This document shows positions 27,086 through 36,792 of a stretch of 64,000 bases of DNA, in pieces. Source of the stretch: Thermorudis peleae (GTDB lineage: Bacteria; Chloroflexota; Chloroflexia; Thermomicrobiales; Thermomicrobiaceae); assembly GCF_000744775.1 (NCBI RefSeq), contig NZ_JQMP01000004.1, positions 310,001 through 374,000 of the forward strand, given 5' to 3'. Numbering within the stretch: the first letter of the stretch is position 1; every line of letters starts with the position of its first letter. The translations under genes and the position numbers were made by a program. The notes under the pieces are model-generated. The model was not told where the DNA came from. It searched no databases and was given only the letters and a program-made list of their open reading frames with translations.

Positions 27086-27853
27086 GTGCGCTTTGACGTC
27101 TTTACTATTTTCCCTGGTATGTTTAGTGGTCCACTGAGCGAAAGCATTCTCCGGCGCGCTCAAGAGCGCGGGCTTGTCAGCGTCCATCTCCACAATATCC
27201 GTGATTGGACCACTGACAAGCATCGCTCAGTCGACGATGAACCCTACGGCGGCGGGGCAGGCATGGTCATGATGGCGCCGCCAATTGTCCATGCAGTTGA
27301 AGACGTGCTCGGCGCAGAATTGCACACCACGCCCGTGATTTTGCTCACCCCCTCAGGCGAGAGATTTACCCAAGACATTGCCCGTGAGCTTGCACAATTT
27401 CCCCGCCTCGCCCTTATCTGCGGGCGCTATGAAGGGATTGATGACCGAGTACGGATTATCCTCAACGCACGAGAACTCTCGATTGGTGATTACGTGCTCA
27501 CCGGCGGAGAGCTAGCGGCTGCCGTTATCATCGATGTTGTCGCAAGACTGATACCAGGGGTGATTGATCCGGAATCGCTGGCTGAAGAATCGTATAGCTC
27601 GGGATTACTGGAATATCCACAGTACACGCGCCCACCAGTCTTTCGTGGACTTGCAGTCCCGAGCGTATTACTGAGTGGGAATCATGCGAAGATTGCTGAA
27701 TGGCGGCGTCAGCAAGCACTATGCCGAACCAAGGCTCGGCGTCCAGACCTTCTCCAGCGTGCCAATCTCACACCGCGCGACTGGAAACTGCTTGCGGAAT
27801 GCCCCCCTGATCCGTTTGCCCATCCTGAAATGGCAGAGAGGACGGAGTCGTGA
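27086..27853 (+). CDS. trmD: tRNA (guanine-37-N1)-methyltransferase
   Basis: A 255-residue SPOUT-fold enzyme methylating G37 of tRNAs reading CCN, CUN and CGG codons. Motifs: [19 protein letters not shown] at the start, [14 protein letters not shown], the knot region [13 protein letters not shown] and [13 protein letters not shown]. The GTG start has GGAGGG at a spacing of 6. Unusually there is no rimM, rpsP or rplS next to it; the following gene overlaps it by four bases and encodes a small membrane protein. Confidence 0.96.
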   Translation: MRFDVFTIFPGMFSGPLSESILRRAQERGLVSVHLHNIRDWTTDKHRSVDDEPYGGGAGMVMMAPPIVHAVEDVLGAELHTTPVILLTPSGERFTQDIARELAQFPRLALICGRYEGIDDRVRIILNARELSIGDYVLTGGELAAAVIIDVVARLIPGVIDPESLAEESYSSGLLEYPQYTRPPVFRGLAVPSVLLSGNHAKIAEWRRQQALCRTKARRPDLLQRANLTPRDWKLLAECPPDPFAHPEMAERTES

Positions 27854-28122
27854 CCCTGTCGATGTTCGTCGTTGGCTCATTGTTTGGCTGGCTCCTCGTT
27901 GGCCTCCTCGCGGGATGGCTCGCCGGCCTCATGACTCGAGGACGAGGATTCGGCTGTCTTGGCAACATTGCTATCGGCCTTGTCGGTGCGATCATCGGTG
28001 GCTATCTGTTCTCGCGACTCGGCTTCCATGGACCAGTCGGCTTCTTTGGCAGTGTTTTGATTGCAGCCATTGGCGCAGCACTCTTACTGGTTGTGCTCTC
28101 AGTACTCCGCGGCACGTCATAG
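27850..28122 (+). CDS. GlsB/YeaQ/YmgE-type small membrane protein (transglycosylase-associated family)
   Basis: A 90-residue protein with three hydrophobic segments (about 3-27, 36-55, 62-84) and the family's Gly-rich pattern, [30 protein letters not shown]. Family members are induced by stress in many bacteria; their molecular role is unknown. GTG 27850 overlaps the trmD stop by four bases (GTGA), so the two are translationally coupled. Confidence 0.85.
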   Translation: MTLSMFVVGSLFGWLLVGLLAGWLAGLMTRGRGFGCLGNIAIGLVGAIIGGYLFSRLGFHGPVGFFGSVLIAAIGAALLLVVLSVLRGTS

Positions 28123-28136
28123 ACGCAGAGTAGACC

Positions 28137-28871
28137 ATGTTTGAGGCAAACAGCAGTCCACTGATTGAACTTGACCATGTCTCGAAGATCTATCGCCAAG
28201 GTCAACGTGACTACTGGGCGCTGCGTGACATTACACTGAGCATTCCCCGGGGAAGCTGGTATGCAATCATGGGGCCGTCGGGCTGTGGCAAATCGACATT
28301 CCTCAATCTCCTTGCAGGCATCGACCGGCCAACGAGTGGGATCGTGCGTGTAGCCGGCACAACGCTGAACGGACTCAGCGAAGAGGCGTTGACCCGCTGG
28401 CGTCGCCACACTGTCGGTATTGTTTTCCAATTTTTTCAACTGCTGCCAACGCTGACAGTGCTCGAGAATGTGGAACTCCCCCTGATCTTTGCCGGAACGC
28501 GACAAGCGCGAAAGCGAGCACAACTGCTTCTGGACCGTGTCGGCGTAGCCCATTTAGCTGATCGTCTTCCGCCAACACTCTCTGGCGGCGAACAGCAACG
28601 TGTTGCTATCGCCCGTGCGCTCGCCAACGATCCACCGCTTATCCTGGCCGATGAGCCAACAGGCAATCTCGATTCAGCAGCCAGTGAGCAGGTAATGCAG
28701 CTTTTCCAAACTCTTTGGCAGGAAGGGCGGACAATTGTCCTCGTCACCCACGATTCAGCCGTTGCCCAGTGGGCACAGGCTACCGTGCATCTCCGGGATG
28801 GCCAGATCATCGATCTCGTTGAGAACAGCGCAGGACAGGGAACCCCCGAGCACGTACCGCATTACGGATAG
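28137..28871 (+). CDS. ABC transporter ATP-binding protein, MacB/LolD type
   Basis: A 244-residue ATPase with Walker A GPSGCGKST (about 43-51), signature LSGGEQQRVAIARAL, Walker B LILADEPTGNLDS and the switch His in VTHDS. IVFQFFQLLPTLTVLENVELP is typical of the MacB/LolD/FtsE clade that pairs with FtsX-like permeases. Its likely partners are the permease at 31048 and the adaptor at 33386. They lie beyond an oppositely oriented binding-protein gene, so the exporter operon appears to have been split. It follows the GlsB-type gene by 14 bases. Confidence 0.92.
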   Translation: MFEANSSPLIELDHVSKIYRQGQRDYWALRDITLSIPRGSWYAIMGPSGCGKSTFLNLLAGIDRPTSGIVRVAGTTLNGLSEEALTRWRRHTVGIVFQFFQLLPTLTVLENVELPLIFAGTRQARKRAQLLLDRVGVAHLADRLPPTLSGGEQQRVAIARALANDPPLILADEPTGNLDSAASEQVMQLFQTLWQEGRTIVLVTHDSAVAQWAQATVHLRDGQIIDLVENSAGQGTPEHVPHYG

Positions 28872-28875
28872 CAAA

Positions 28876-28906
28876 CGCCCTGCCAGGAAACTCCCCTGGC
28901 AGGGCG
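28876..28906. terminator. Bidirectional hairpin between convergent genes
   Basis: Perfect 11-bp stem CGCCCTGCCAG / CTGGCAGGGCG with a 9-base loop, between the ABC ATPase stop and the binding-protein stop. The tail on the minus strand is only TTTGC, and on the plus strand there is none. Confidence 0.6.
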
Positions 28907-28935
28907 CTCATCATGCCTCTACAGCGCAACGCCGT

Positions 28936-30828
28936 CTACGAGGTACGCTTCCACTCGCCAATATTCCAGAGATCTGACTCCCAGGTTGACGAGCGATAAC
29001 CCGTGAGCGTCTTCGAAGCCGCTGCCACGCTCGCTCGATGGACGAGCGGAATTTCAACGACATCGGTCACGCTGATGCGATTCACCTCACGGAACAATTG
29101 GATTTGCTTATCAGGATTCATTTCGCTCTTCAGCGAATCAATGACCTTGTCCATATCGGGGTTCTTATACCGGGTGATGTTGTCGCCAGACCAGTTATTG
29201 GCCTTGCTGGCAATGCGTGATGAATGGTAGCGCTGTGTCCAGCTGTAGGGATACAGCGACGATGGGCCATTGGTGTACATCTCAATGTCGGCATAGAAAT
29301 GGGCATACGTGTCAGGATTGCCAGCTTCCGAGGAGAAGAAGACCTTGGAATCGATGCTCTTGAGATCAACCTTGAAGCCGATCTTTTCAAGCGAGGCTTT
29401 CACAATTTCCTGGGTTCGCTGCCGAATTTGGTTAATCGAAGTTTGGTAAAGGATTTGGAGCGGCTTGCCATTGTAGACGCGTACACCATTGGGACCCATC
29501 TTTGCCCCAGCCTCATCGAGCAGCGCCGCAGCCTTATCGAGGTTATATTCCCACTTGAGATCAGGATTCTTGTACTTCTCAGGGGCATTGAGGTTATTCG
29601 CAGTTGTCTTGCCAGTCTGACCATAGAGCTGATTGACAATAACATCACGCTGGATAGCTAATGCCAGCGCCTGACGAATCTTGGGATTGCTGAAGAACGG
29701 ATGGGGCACATCGGGCTCCGAGCGCGCACCGTCCTTTTCCGTATTCGGATCAGCAAAGTTGACCATAATCCGTTCTGTGCCGGTCCCTGGCCAAATGACA
29801 AGCTTGCCTTTGCCTGCCTGTTCGAGCTGCTTGAGGACAGTCGCCTCGACCTGCAGATTCCAGGCATAGTCGTACTCACCGGTCTGGAGAACTGCCCGCG
29901 CAGCACTCGTGGCATCGCCACCGCCTTTGAGCTCAATGCGGTCGAAGTATGGCTGCCCCGGCTGCCAGTAGTCCTGGTTAATCTCATAGACGACGACGTC
30001 ACCAGGATTGAACTGCACGACCTTATAGGGCCCGGTACCAATCGGCTTGAGGTTAAATGGCGCGTTCCGGGCATTTGCCCCAACATAGTCCTTCAAGACA
30101 TGCTGCGGCAAGATGAGGCCCAAAAGACCAACAAACGGGCCAAACCAACCCGGCGTCGGCTGCTTAAAGTACACCTTAACCGTGTAGTCATCGAGGATTT
30201 CGACACGGTCAACCGGCTCATAGGTGGCATACGTTGTCGCTGCCGTCGCCTTATTCGATGCAAATTCAAAGGTAAACTTCACGTCATTTGCCGTAAATGG
30301 CTGGCCATCGTGCCACTTCACACCCTTGCGGAGTTTCCAAACGACCCACATGCCCTGTGGATCGAGCGTGCCTTTGTCAACACTCGGAATCTCAGTTGCC
30401 AGTCTCGGCTCAAGCTCTTCCTTTTCATTCACATAGGCAAGCGCCTCAAAGACAACATTTGACGCATCAAAATCCTTGGTTCCTTGCGAGAGGTGTGGGT
30501 TGAGGATCGTTGGCGCTTGCCACCAGAGTAACTTCAGCGTCCCACCACCACCGCGTTTTCCAGTGCCGGCCGTCGGCGTCGTCCCGGCAGCAGCTTGCAG
30601 AGTCGGTGAGGCAGCACTCGCAGCCTTCGTTGGGGTTGTTGTTGCTTGAGTTGCTGGAGTTGCTGGCGCAGCTGTTGGGGTCGCATTCCCGCCGCCACCA
30701 CATGCCGCAAGCAGCGCCGCGATTGTCGGGGCACTCAACCCCAGGACAGCGGCTCGTTTGAGCAGCTCGCGGCGAGAGATCAAACCAGCGAGCGCTTCGG
30801 CACGGAGTTGTTCAACGAGCTTCTCCAT
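28936..30828 (-). CDS. Family-5 solute-binding lipoprotein (oligopeptide/dipeptide ABC type)
   Basis: A 630-residue protein. The signal has a twin-arginine look (ISRRELLKRAAVLG, R19-R20) and ends in a lipobox LLAAC with C43, so it is probably a lipoprotein, possibly exported by Tat. A Thr/Ala/Pro linker (about 48-95) precedes the SBP_bac_5 domain: GTLKLLWWQAPTILNPHLSQ, VWKLRKGVKWHDGQPF, TANDVKFTFEFA, and the helical region ALALAIQRDVIVNQL. No permease genes adjoin; it has a 219-base upstream region shared with the divergent permease at 31048. Ligand unknown. Confidence 0.93.
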   Translation of the reverse strand: MEKLVEQLRAEALAGLISRRELLKRAAVLGLSAPTIAALLAACGGGGNATPTAAPATPATQATTTPTKAASAASPTLQAAAGTTPTAGTGKRGGGGTLKLLWWQAPTILNPHLSQGTKDFDASNVVFEALAYVNEKEELEPRLATEIPSVDKGTLDPQGMWVVWKLRKGVKWHDGQPFTANDVKFTFEFASNKATAATTYATYEPVDRVEILDDYTVKVYFKQPTPGWFGPFVGLLGLILPQHVLKDYVGANARNAPFNLKPIGTGPYKVVQFNPGDVVVYEINQDYWQPGQPYFDRIELKGGGDATSAARAVLQTGEYDYAWNLQVEATVLKQLEQAGKGKLVIWPGTGTERIMVNFADPNTEKDGARSEPDVPHPFFSNPKIRQALALAIQRDVIVNQLYGQTGKTTANNLNAPEKYKNPDLKWEYNLDKAAALLDEAGAKMGPNGVRVYNGKPLQILYQTSINQIRQRTQEIVKASLEKIGFKVDLKSIDSKVFFSSEAGNPDTYAHFYADIEMYTNGPSSLYPYSWTQRYHSSRIASKANNWSGDNITRYKNPDMDKVIDSLKSEMNPDKQIQLFREVNRISVTDVVEIPLVHRASVAAASKTLTGYRSSTWESDLWNIGEWKRTS

Positions 30829-31047
30829 GGACTATCCCCCTCCTCCAAGTAGGTTCTTATACGATCCCTAACCCAGCACCGCTGGCACGACTCGAACGTC
30901 TTGCCATGCATATACAAGGCGATACATTACAGGAAACCGTAACAATGATGCAAGGGGCTGGCTCGGCTGAAGTACCATCGGCGAAGAGACTAAAATTGGA
31001 GCGTATTCGCCGGTGGATGGGCGAATTCGGCCGGAAAGCGTACCCGA

Positions 31048-33393
31048 ATGGTGAGTCTTGCTCTCAAGAAAGCCTGGCGCGATTTTCGTGCGCGTCCATT
31101 GCGGAGCTTATTAACCGCCATTGGCATTACGCTCGGAGTCAGCGTCCTGATCGCCGTCCTGGTTACCGGGCGACTGCTCGTTGAGGCCCAGCGTGCCACG
31201 TACGCGCAAACATATCAGCCTGATATTACAGCCTATGCCTACCCTGCAACCCCAGCACTGCTCAGCGTTGTAGCCCGCCGCGAGAACGTGGCAGGGGTTG
31301 AAAGTCGCGCCGTGCAATTCACCCGACTGATCGTCGGCTCTCGCCGTCTCTATGCCCAGTTGACTGGCGTCGACGATTTCTCGCACATGCAGCTTGATGT
31401 TCCGACCCTGATTACCGGACGCTGGCCAGAGCATGGGGAAGTTGTCGTTGATATCACCGCCAGAGCCCTCATTTCGCTGCACCTTGGTGACCTCATCGCC
31501 CTCCAGCCAACGCCCGGCGATCCAATAACCTACGCTCGTGTCGTGGGCTTCGTTCGCGCCCCAGCGACACTTGCAGCAAGCATTGGCAATCAGATCATTC
31601 TGTACGCTCCCGCGCGTGATGTTCGAGCCAACCTTGGTATAGCAAGTGACAATACGTTGTTGATCCGAACCGTACAACCCTCGCTCGCTGGCACAACCGC
31701 ACAGGAACTCCAACGCTTCGTTGCCCGGCGCGGAATCAGCACCGGCGGCTGGACGGTGCGTGATCCACGAGAGCTAACCGGCAGCCGTGAGCTGCAAACA
31801 CTTCTTGCATTACTGCGCGCATTTTCGCTTTTGGCACTCGGTATCAGCGTTTTTCTTGTCGCGAACACCATTGCGGCAATCTTGCTTGAAGAGCGGCATG
31901 TCCTTGGCGTGCTCAAAGCAATTGGCGCATCGCATCATGCAATCGCGATCATGGTTCTCGTCCAGGCAGCGCTGTTTGGCCTTCTCGGTGCGATTGCCGG
32001 ACTCGGTAGCGGAATCCTGCTTGGACGTGCCATCACAGGCTACCTGGCGAATCTCGCTGGTCTGCTCCTGCCGGCTTATCACTTCCAGATTGTCGACGGC
32101 GCTCTTGCGCTTGCGGCGGGAATCGGTGTAAGCCTGCTCGCAGCCGCGCTCCCTTGCTGGCAAGCCTTGCGCACGCCTTCGGCTCTGCTCCTCAGGGAAA
32201 CACAGCAATCAACAGGACGTTCACTTAGCATCGGCACACAGATACGCGCTCACGAGCGGACGTTCTTTTTGCTTGTGCTTGGTGCTCGCAACCTCTTCCG
32301 ACGGCTTGGCCGCGCGACGATCACGGCCCTGATCGTTGCAACAGCAGCTGCTGCCTTTGCGAGTAGCCAAACGGTCTCGCTTTCCATCGATCGGACAATT
32401 GCTGGCCTCTACGATCGCTACCGCGCCGAAGGATGGGTCCTTTTCGGACAACTTGCCCCAACGAGCTTCGCGACGCAACTTGAACGCACTGATCCGGACA
32501 TTCTACATGCAGAGGCCTGGGAACGTACCTCGGGTGCTATTGGGAGTGTTGCAACAGATATTTGGGGGGTACCAGCAGAGACGACGATTTACCAACCTCA
32601 CCTCGTTGCCGGAACGTGGCTCCGACCAGCACTACCAATGGCTGCCGTGCTGACGCAAAACTTGGCGCAACGTGTTGGCGCGCAGGTCGGTAGTGTCGTG
32701 CGACTCGATATGGATCGACAGTCCGTACTCATCCAAGTTGTGGGCATTGTTGACGATGACAGCACGTATCTGGGTGCAACAACGGTGGGCAAAGTCTTTC
32801 TTCGTGCCAACGACCTTGAGCGACTTCAGGGACACGGAGGGCATGCACGGCTCTTTGGGCTTCAACTCTTGTCGAGCGCTCCCCATGCTGTTGACACTGC
32901 CTTAGAGGGCCTGGAACAACAGTACCGCTCTCTTCGTCCGATTACGCTTGCGATCTATCAGGACCAAGAAGTAGCCAAGCAAGTTATTGCGATTCTCGCG
33001 CTTCTCTTGCGCGCTATGGTGCTCATTGTGCTCGTGATCGGTATTGCTGGCATTGCAAATACCCTTCTCCTGAACCTCACAGAGCGGCGACGCGAGGTCG
33101 GCATTCTGCGTGCACTCGGGGCGAGCACCGGCCAGCTGCTCCTCCTGATTACCGGTGAAGGACTTGGCATGGGCATCATTGGGCTGACACTCGGCTTAGC
33201 CGCGAGCTACCCGATCGCCCAAGCGCTCATAGCGCAAGCGGGGGAGCGCCTCTTCCGCATTCATCTCGCGCTCTCATTTGCCACTCCACTGCTTGCCTGT
33301 GCGTTGACGCTGACTGCTGCAGCACTGGCAAGCATCGGGCCTGGGTTCGTTGCGGCTCGTCTTCGCCCAGTTGAGGTCTTGCGTTATGAATAG
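31048..33393 (+). CDS. FtsX/MacB-like ABC transporter permease, duplicated form
   Basis: A 781-residue permease. N-terminal LKKAWRDFRARPLRSLLTAIGITLGVSVLIAV is the standard FtsX-family start with one helix, followed by an extracytoplasmic MacB-type domain (about 45-235), three helices (about 245-380), then a second copy that begins with LVLGARNLFRRLGRATITALI at about 405 and ends with three more helices, including LTERRREVGILRALGAS. This two-copy layout is typical of lipoprotein or macrolide exporters of Gram-positive and Chloroflexota type. It overlaps the HlyD-like gene by 8 bases. The ATPase is likely the gene at 28137. Confidence 0.9.
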   Translation: MVSLALKKAWRDFRARPLRSLLTAIGITLGVSVLIAVLVTGRLLVEAQRATYAQTYQPDITAYAYPATPALLSVVARRENVAGVESRAVQFTRLIVGSRRLYAQLTGVDDFSHMQLDVPTLITGRWPEHGEVVVDITARALISLHLGDLIALQPTPGDPITYARVVGFVRAPATLAASIGNQIILYAPARDVRANLGIASDNTLLIRTVQPSLAGTTAQELQRFVARRGISTGGWTVRDPRELTGSRELQTLLALLRAFSLLALGISVFLVANTIAAILLEERHVLGVLKAIGASHHAIAIMVLVQAALFGLLGAIAGLGSGILLGRAITGYLANLAGLLLPAYHFQIVDGALALAAGIGVSLLAAALPCWQALRTPSALLLRETQQSTGRSLSIGTQIRAHERTFFLLVLGARNLFRRLGRATITALIVATAAAAFASSQTVSLSIDRTIAGLYDRYRAEGWVLFGQLAPTSFATQLERTDPDILHAEAWERTSGAIGSVATDIWGVPAETTIYQPHLVAGTWLRPALPMAAVLTQNLAQRVGAQVGSVVRLDMDRQSVLIQVVGIVDDDSTYLGATTVGKVFLRANDLERLQGHGGHARLFGLQLLSSAPHAVDTALEGLEQQYRSLRPITLAIYQDQEVAKQVIAILALLLRAMVLIVLVIGIAGIANTLLLNLTERRREVGILRALGASTGQLLLLITGEGLGMGIIGLTLGLAASYPIAQALIAQAGERLFRIHLALSFATPLLACALTLTAAALASIGPGFVAARLRPVEVLRYE

Positions 33394-34363
33394 ACGCTGG
33401 ATCATTGGGATCGTTGCTGTCCTACTCCTTGTCGGGATCGGCAGCGTGCTGATTGTCCGCAATCATCGCGCATCGTCGGGATCAATCTGGACAGTCAAGC
33501 GCGGAACACTGGAAGGAACGATCGAGCTTGATGGACGCATTGCAGCATTGCACCCCATCACGGTCACAAGCAGTATTGACGACCGCGTCCAGATTGTTGC
33601 TGTGACACCAGGAGACACGGTTCAAGCCGGGGATATTCTGGTCCAGCTCGACCGCAGACCCATTGATGAGCAAATCATGCAGGCAAAGCAGCAGCTTGAG
33701 CAGGCAGAAGCAGCCCTCTCAAGCACCCTTCAGAATACACAAGCCAGTGCTGAAGAGAAGGTGCATGCTGAAGCACAACGCCGGAATGCACAAGCTGCCT
33801 ATGATCAAGTTCGTGCGAATCTGGCCAAAACCCTGATCGTTGCCCCCGCTGATGGCATCGTCACAGACGTTAACGTCAGTCCTGGAGCACCGGTGAGTGC
33901 CGGTGCTGTTGTTGTGACTCTCGCGGCATTCAATGACCTTGGTGTAACGGTAACCATGGACGAGACCGACATCCGCTACCTGAGCACTGGCCAACCCGTT
34001 GAGGTGACGGTCGATGCCTTCCCAGGCCAAACATTTCCAGGGACCATCAGCCGCATTAGCCAAGCCGCTCAACAGCAAGGAGGCGTCACGAGCTTTACTG
34101 GTCAGGTTGCACTCACACCACAGCCGAATGCGCCGTTACGTCCTGGCATGACCGCTACAGTGCGAGTCCAGGCCATTCTTCGTCGTGATGTGCTCCTTGT
34201 TCCAGAGCGCGCATTGCACACTGTCGGACAGCGCACGTTTGTCACCGTTATTGGACCGAACGGCCAGCAGAGTGAGCGTGAAGTGACAGTGGGCTTGCGC
34301 AGCAATGGGATGGCGGAGATTGCTGCCGGGCTGAGCGAAGGCGAACGAGTGCTCCTCCCGTAA
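33386..34363 (+). CDS. Membrane-fusion (HlyD/MacA-like) efflux adaptor
   Basis: A 325-residue protein with an N-terminal transmembrane helix (about 5-24), a split biotinyl-lipoyl domain (GRIAALHPITVTSSI and ADGIVTDVNVSPGAPVSAG), a short coiled coil between them (about 90-145, Gln/Ala/Glu-rich), and beta-barrel parts VTVDAFPGQTFPGTI and RPGMTATVRVQAIL. It is the adaptor of a tripartite-like or MacAB-type exporter. It overlaps the permease gene by 8 bases. ATG 33386 was chosen over an upstream in-frame start within the permease because it begins directly before the helix. Confidence 0.9.
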   Translation: MNRRWIIGIVAVLLLVGIGSVLIVRNHRASSGSIWTVKRGTLEGTIELDGRIAALHPITVTSSIDDRVQIVAVTPGDTVQAGDILVQLDRRPIDEQIMQAKQQLEQAEAALSSTLQNTQASAEEKVHAEAQRRNAQAAYDQVRANLAKTLIVAPADGIVTDVNVSPGAPVSAGAVVVTLAAFNDLGVTVTMDETDIRYLSTGQPVEVTVDAFPGQTFPGTISRISQAAQQQGGVTSFTGQVALTPQPNAPLRPGMTATVRVQAILRRDVLLVPERALHTVGQRTFVTVIGPNGQQSEREVTVGLRSNGMAEIAAGLSEGERVLLP

Positions 34364-34391
34364 CATAATCACCCCATCTTTAGTCCTGGTC

Positions 34392-35768
34392 ATGACTGAG
34401 AAACGTTCCCTATCACGCATCCGCGCCTTACGGTCGATAACGCGAGATGGGGGAAATACTGACTGTGAAGAGCAGGCATGGTATCGCATGACGCTGAATC
34501 CGACTGTTCCCTTGGCCACCTTACTACCACCAGAGCCAGCATCATGTGAGGAGACTGGACTCGAGACCAGCTTTCTGCTTGATCTGCTGCTGAAGTTGCT
34601 CTACACGCAGGGAGCATTGCCTGCCTATGTCCTCGTCGAACAACTCTGCCTACCCTACCCGCATGTGGTTGAACGTGTGCTGAGCCAAGCCAAGCGCGAA
34701 GAACTCATCGAGGTGACGGGAACAAACGGGCTCGGAGAACTTGGCTATCGTTACAGTCTCACCAGCCAGGGAACACGCCGTGCACGCGAAGCTCTCGAAC
34801 GGAACGGCTATATTGGCCCAGCTCCCGTACCCTTTACCGCCTACCTTGAAGTCGTACGGGAACAATCGCTGCAAAGACTGCGGGTACAGCGCGACGCACT
34901 GCTCGCCGCACTCGGTGGCCTACATTTTGAACAATCCCTTCTTGAACAACTCGGCCAAGCGCTCAATAGCGCGCATGCAATTTTCTTGTACGGCAAGCCA
35001 GGTAACGGGAAGACAGCGCTCGCGCAACGCTTCGCCGCTATGTTTGGCGGCACGGTTCTTATTCCGCATGCAATCATCATTGACCAGCAAATTATCCGGA
35101 TCTTCGATCCGCACGTTCACCATGCCATCGAGTTGCCGCGGCGAACGATTGGCGATCGGCGTTGGGTACGGTGCGAGCGTCCAAGCGTCCTCGTTGGCGG
35201 TGAATTGACACTTGATGCATTCGATCTGAAGCCTTCGTCCCAACCAGGAGTCATGGAAGCACCAATCCACCTGCGCGCGAATAACGGCGTCCTCATTATC
35301 GATGACTTTGGGCGACAAGCATTCCAGCCCCAGGCACTCCTCAACCGCTGGATCATTCCTCTCGAAGAGCGCCGAGATTTCCTGACACTACGCAATGGCA
35401 AGCAGATCGAGGTTCCATGGGATGGTCTGCTCGTCCTCTCAACGAACCTTTCACCATCAGCGCTTGCCGACGAAGCTTTTCTGCGAAGAATTCCAGCTAA
35501 GATCGCCCTCGGCAACCCTTCAGTACAGCAGTTTGCAAAGATTTTTGAGGATCAGTGTCGAGCATTTGGCATTCCGTTTGACCCAACAGGCTTGGCCTAT
35601 CTGTTACGTACGCACTATGTGGGCAAACGGGAGCTTCGGGCATGTCACCCGCGTGACATTCTGCGTAACCTTGTTGGCGCAGCACAGTTTCTTGGAATTG
35701 AGCCGCGCTTAACACCAGCGCTGATTGACCGTGCGTGCCAGACCTATTTCGTCGATCACGCGCGTTAG
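34392..35768 (+). CDS. Winged-helix plus AAA ATPase of unknown function
   Basis: A 458-residue protein. The first 150 residues contain a winged-helix-like domain (FLLDLLLKLLYTQGALPAY, then VVERVLSQAKREELIEVTG and YRYSLTSQGTRRA). The AAA part has Walker A GKPGNGKTALA (201-211), Walker B IIDDFGRQ (302-309), sensor 1 LVLSTN near 352 and an arginine-rich LRRIPAKIAL after it. The lid contains HPRDILRNLVGAAQFLG. Related ATPases are widespread in Chloroflexota and other environmental phyla, but I know of no studied member. ATG 34392 has a weak RBS; ATG 34489 is an alternative that would drop a basic, low-similarity stretch. It stands between the exporter and a terminator. Confidence 0.8.
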   Translation: MTEKRSLSRIRALRSITRDGGNTDCEEQAWYRMTLNPTVPLATLLPPEPASCEETGLETSFLLDLLLKLLYTQGALPAYVLVEQLCLPYPHVVERVLSQAKREELIEVTGTNGLGELGYRYSLTSQGTRRAREALERNGYIGPAPVPFTAYLEVVREQSLQRLRVQRDALLAALGGLHFEQSLLEQLGQALNSAHAIFLYGKPGNGKTALAQRFAAMFGGTVLIPHAIIIDQQIIRIFDPHVHHAIELPRRTIGDRRWVRCERPSVLVGGELTLDAFDLKPSSQPGVMEAPIHLRANNGVLIIDDFGRQAFQPQALLNRWIIPLEERRDFLTLRNGKQIEVPWDGLLVLSTNLSPSALADEAFLRRIPAKIALGNPSVQQFAKIFEDQCRAFGIPFDPTGLAYLLRTHYVGKRELRACHPRDILRNLVGAAQFLGIEPRLTPALIDRACQTYFVDHAR

Positions 35769-35779
35769 GTAGAAAGCAG

Positions 35780-35820
35780 GCCTGCCCCCGTCACGTTGGT
35801 ACGGTGTGGCAGGCTCTTCT
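35780..35820. terminator. Terminator-like hairpin between convergent genes
   Basis: Outer stem GCCTGCC / GGCAGGC and inner stem CCGT / ACGG, followed on the plus strand by TCTTCT. It lies between the AAA ATPase stop and the speE stop. Confidence 0.6.
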
Positions 35821-35844
35821 ATGATGTCGAAGATAGGAGAGGCG

Positions 35845-36792
35845 CTACGGCTGAAAGCCCGGGAAACGGAGATTGACTTCGGGCATAAGTGGATGGGTCT
35901 CAGCAGGCCGACCAGCAGCCAGCGATTCGTCAAGAAATTGCTGTAAAAAGACCGGCAACTGGAACGCCGCGCGGTGCACCGCCGGGCTGTAGTAGCGACA
36001 CGCCGAGATACCGCGCTCGTTCATACGTGCAAGGAGCACAGCCTCGTCAACCGTTGCCGGATCAATCGATCGAGCGCCAAGAGTAAAGCTCCAGGCTCCA
36101 TCATAGGACTGCACCGTCGTAAGGTATGTGCGAGCGATGGGCAAGACGCGCCGCAGGAGAATATAGGTCGCAGCCGTTTGAGCCGGAAGCAGGAATGGCG
36201 ATTCAGTTTGCTGGACAACGATCCCGTCATCCGTCAGCATATCAGCAAGTGCCTGATAAAACTCACCAGCAAAGAGCACAGCACCGGGTGTTGTGCCAAT
36301 CGGATCAGGTCCATCGACGATGATAATGTCATAGCGGGACGGGCGAGCTTGAACAAACGCAAATCCATCCTCAAACCGCAGGTCAACACGAGGATCATCA
36401 AAGGCATTGGCGTGAATCGCTGTCAAGTGGCGACGGCAAACCTCAACCACATCGCGGTCGATCTCCACCATCGTCACGCGCTCGACCGTATTGTGCTCAA
36501 GCACCCGCCGCAATGCTCCCCCATCGCCGCCGCCGACGATCAGCACCTGCCGTGGCGCAGGGTGAGCAAGCATCGCTGGATGGACGAGCATTTCATGGTA
36601 GCAAAACTCATCGCGTTCGGCCGTCTGGATAACGTTGTTCAGAACCAGCGCCCGGCCGAACAGCACCGTATCAAGAACCGCAATCTCCTGGTAGGGCGAC
36701 GTCCGCCGCTCCAGCGTCTCCCGAACTTTAAGCCAAATACGTTGACTTGGCACTTCAGGGTCGTCAGTATGCCACAGACCACTATCAATCAA
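35845..36792 (-). CDS. speE: Polyamine aminopropyltransferase (spermidine synthase)
   Basis: A 315-residue enzyme moving an aminopropyl group from decarboxylated SAM to putrescine or another polyamine. Motifs: TSPYQEIAVLDT, VLNNVIQTAERDEFCYHEMLVH, the nucleotide site LIVGGGDGGALRRVLEH, EIDRDVVEVCRRHL and IIVDGPDPIGTTPG with the catalytic Asp. Thermophiles often use agmatine or longer polyamines as acceptor, so the exact acceptor is open. Its ATG lies inside speH (8-base overlap), giving a coupled two-gene polyamine operon. Confidence 0.94.
   Translation of the reverse strand: MIDSGLWHTDDPEVPSQRIWLKVRETLERRTSPYQEIAVLDTVLFGRALVLNNVIQTAERDEFCYHEMLVHPAMLAHPAPRQVLIVGGGDGGALRRVLEHNTVERVTMVEIDRDVVEVCRRHLTAIHANAFDDPRVDLRFEDGFAFVQARPSRYDIIIVDGPDPIGTTPGAVLFAGEFYQALADMLTDDGIVVQQTESPFLLPAQTAATYILLRRVLPIARTYLTTVQSYDGAWSFTLGARSIDPATVDEAVLLARMNERGISACRYYSPAVHRAAFQLPVFLQQFLDESLAAGRPAETHPLMPEVNLRFPGFQP

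Noticed and set aside
29701-30462. Long open frame on the plus strand opposite the solute-binding protein gene
   Set aside because: Its product has no recognisable motif, and the opposite strand encodes a clear family-5 binding protein. The same holds for the antisense frames at 23548-24369 and 35974-36798.
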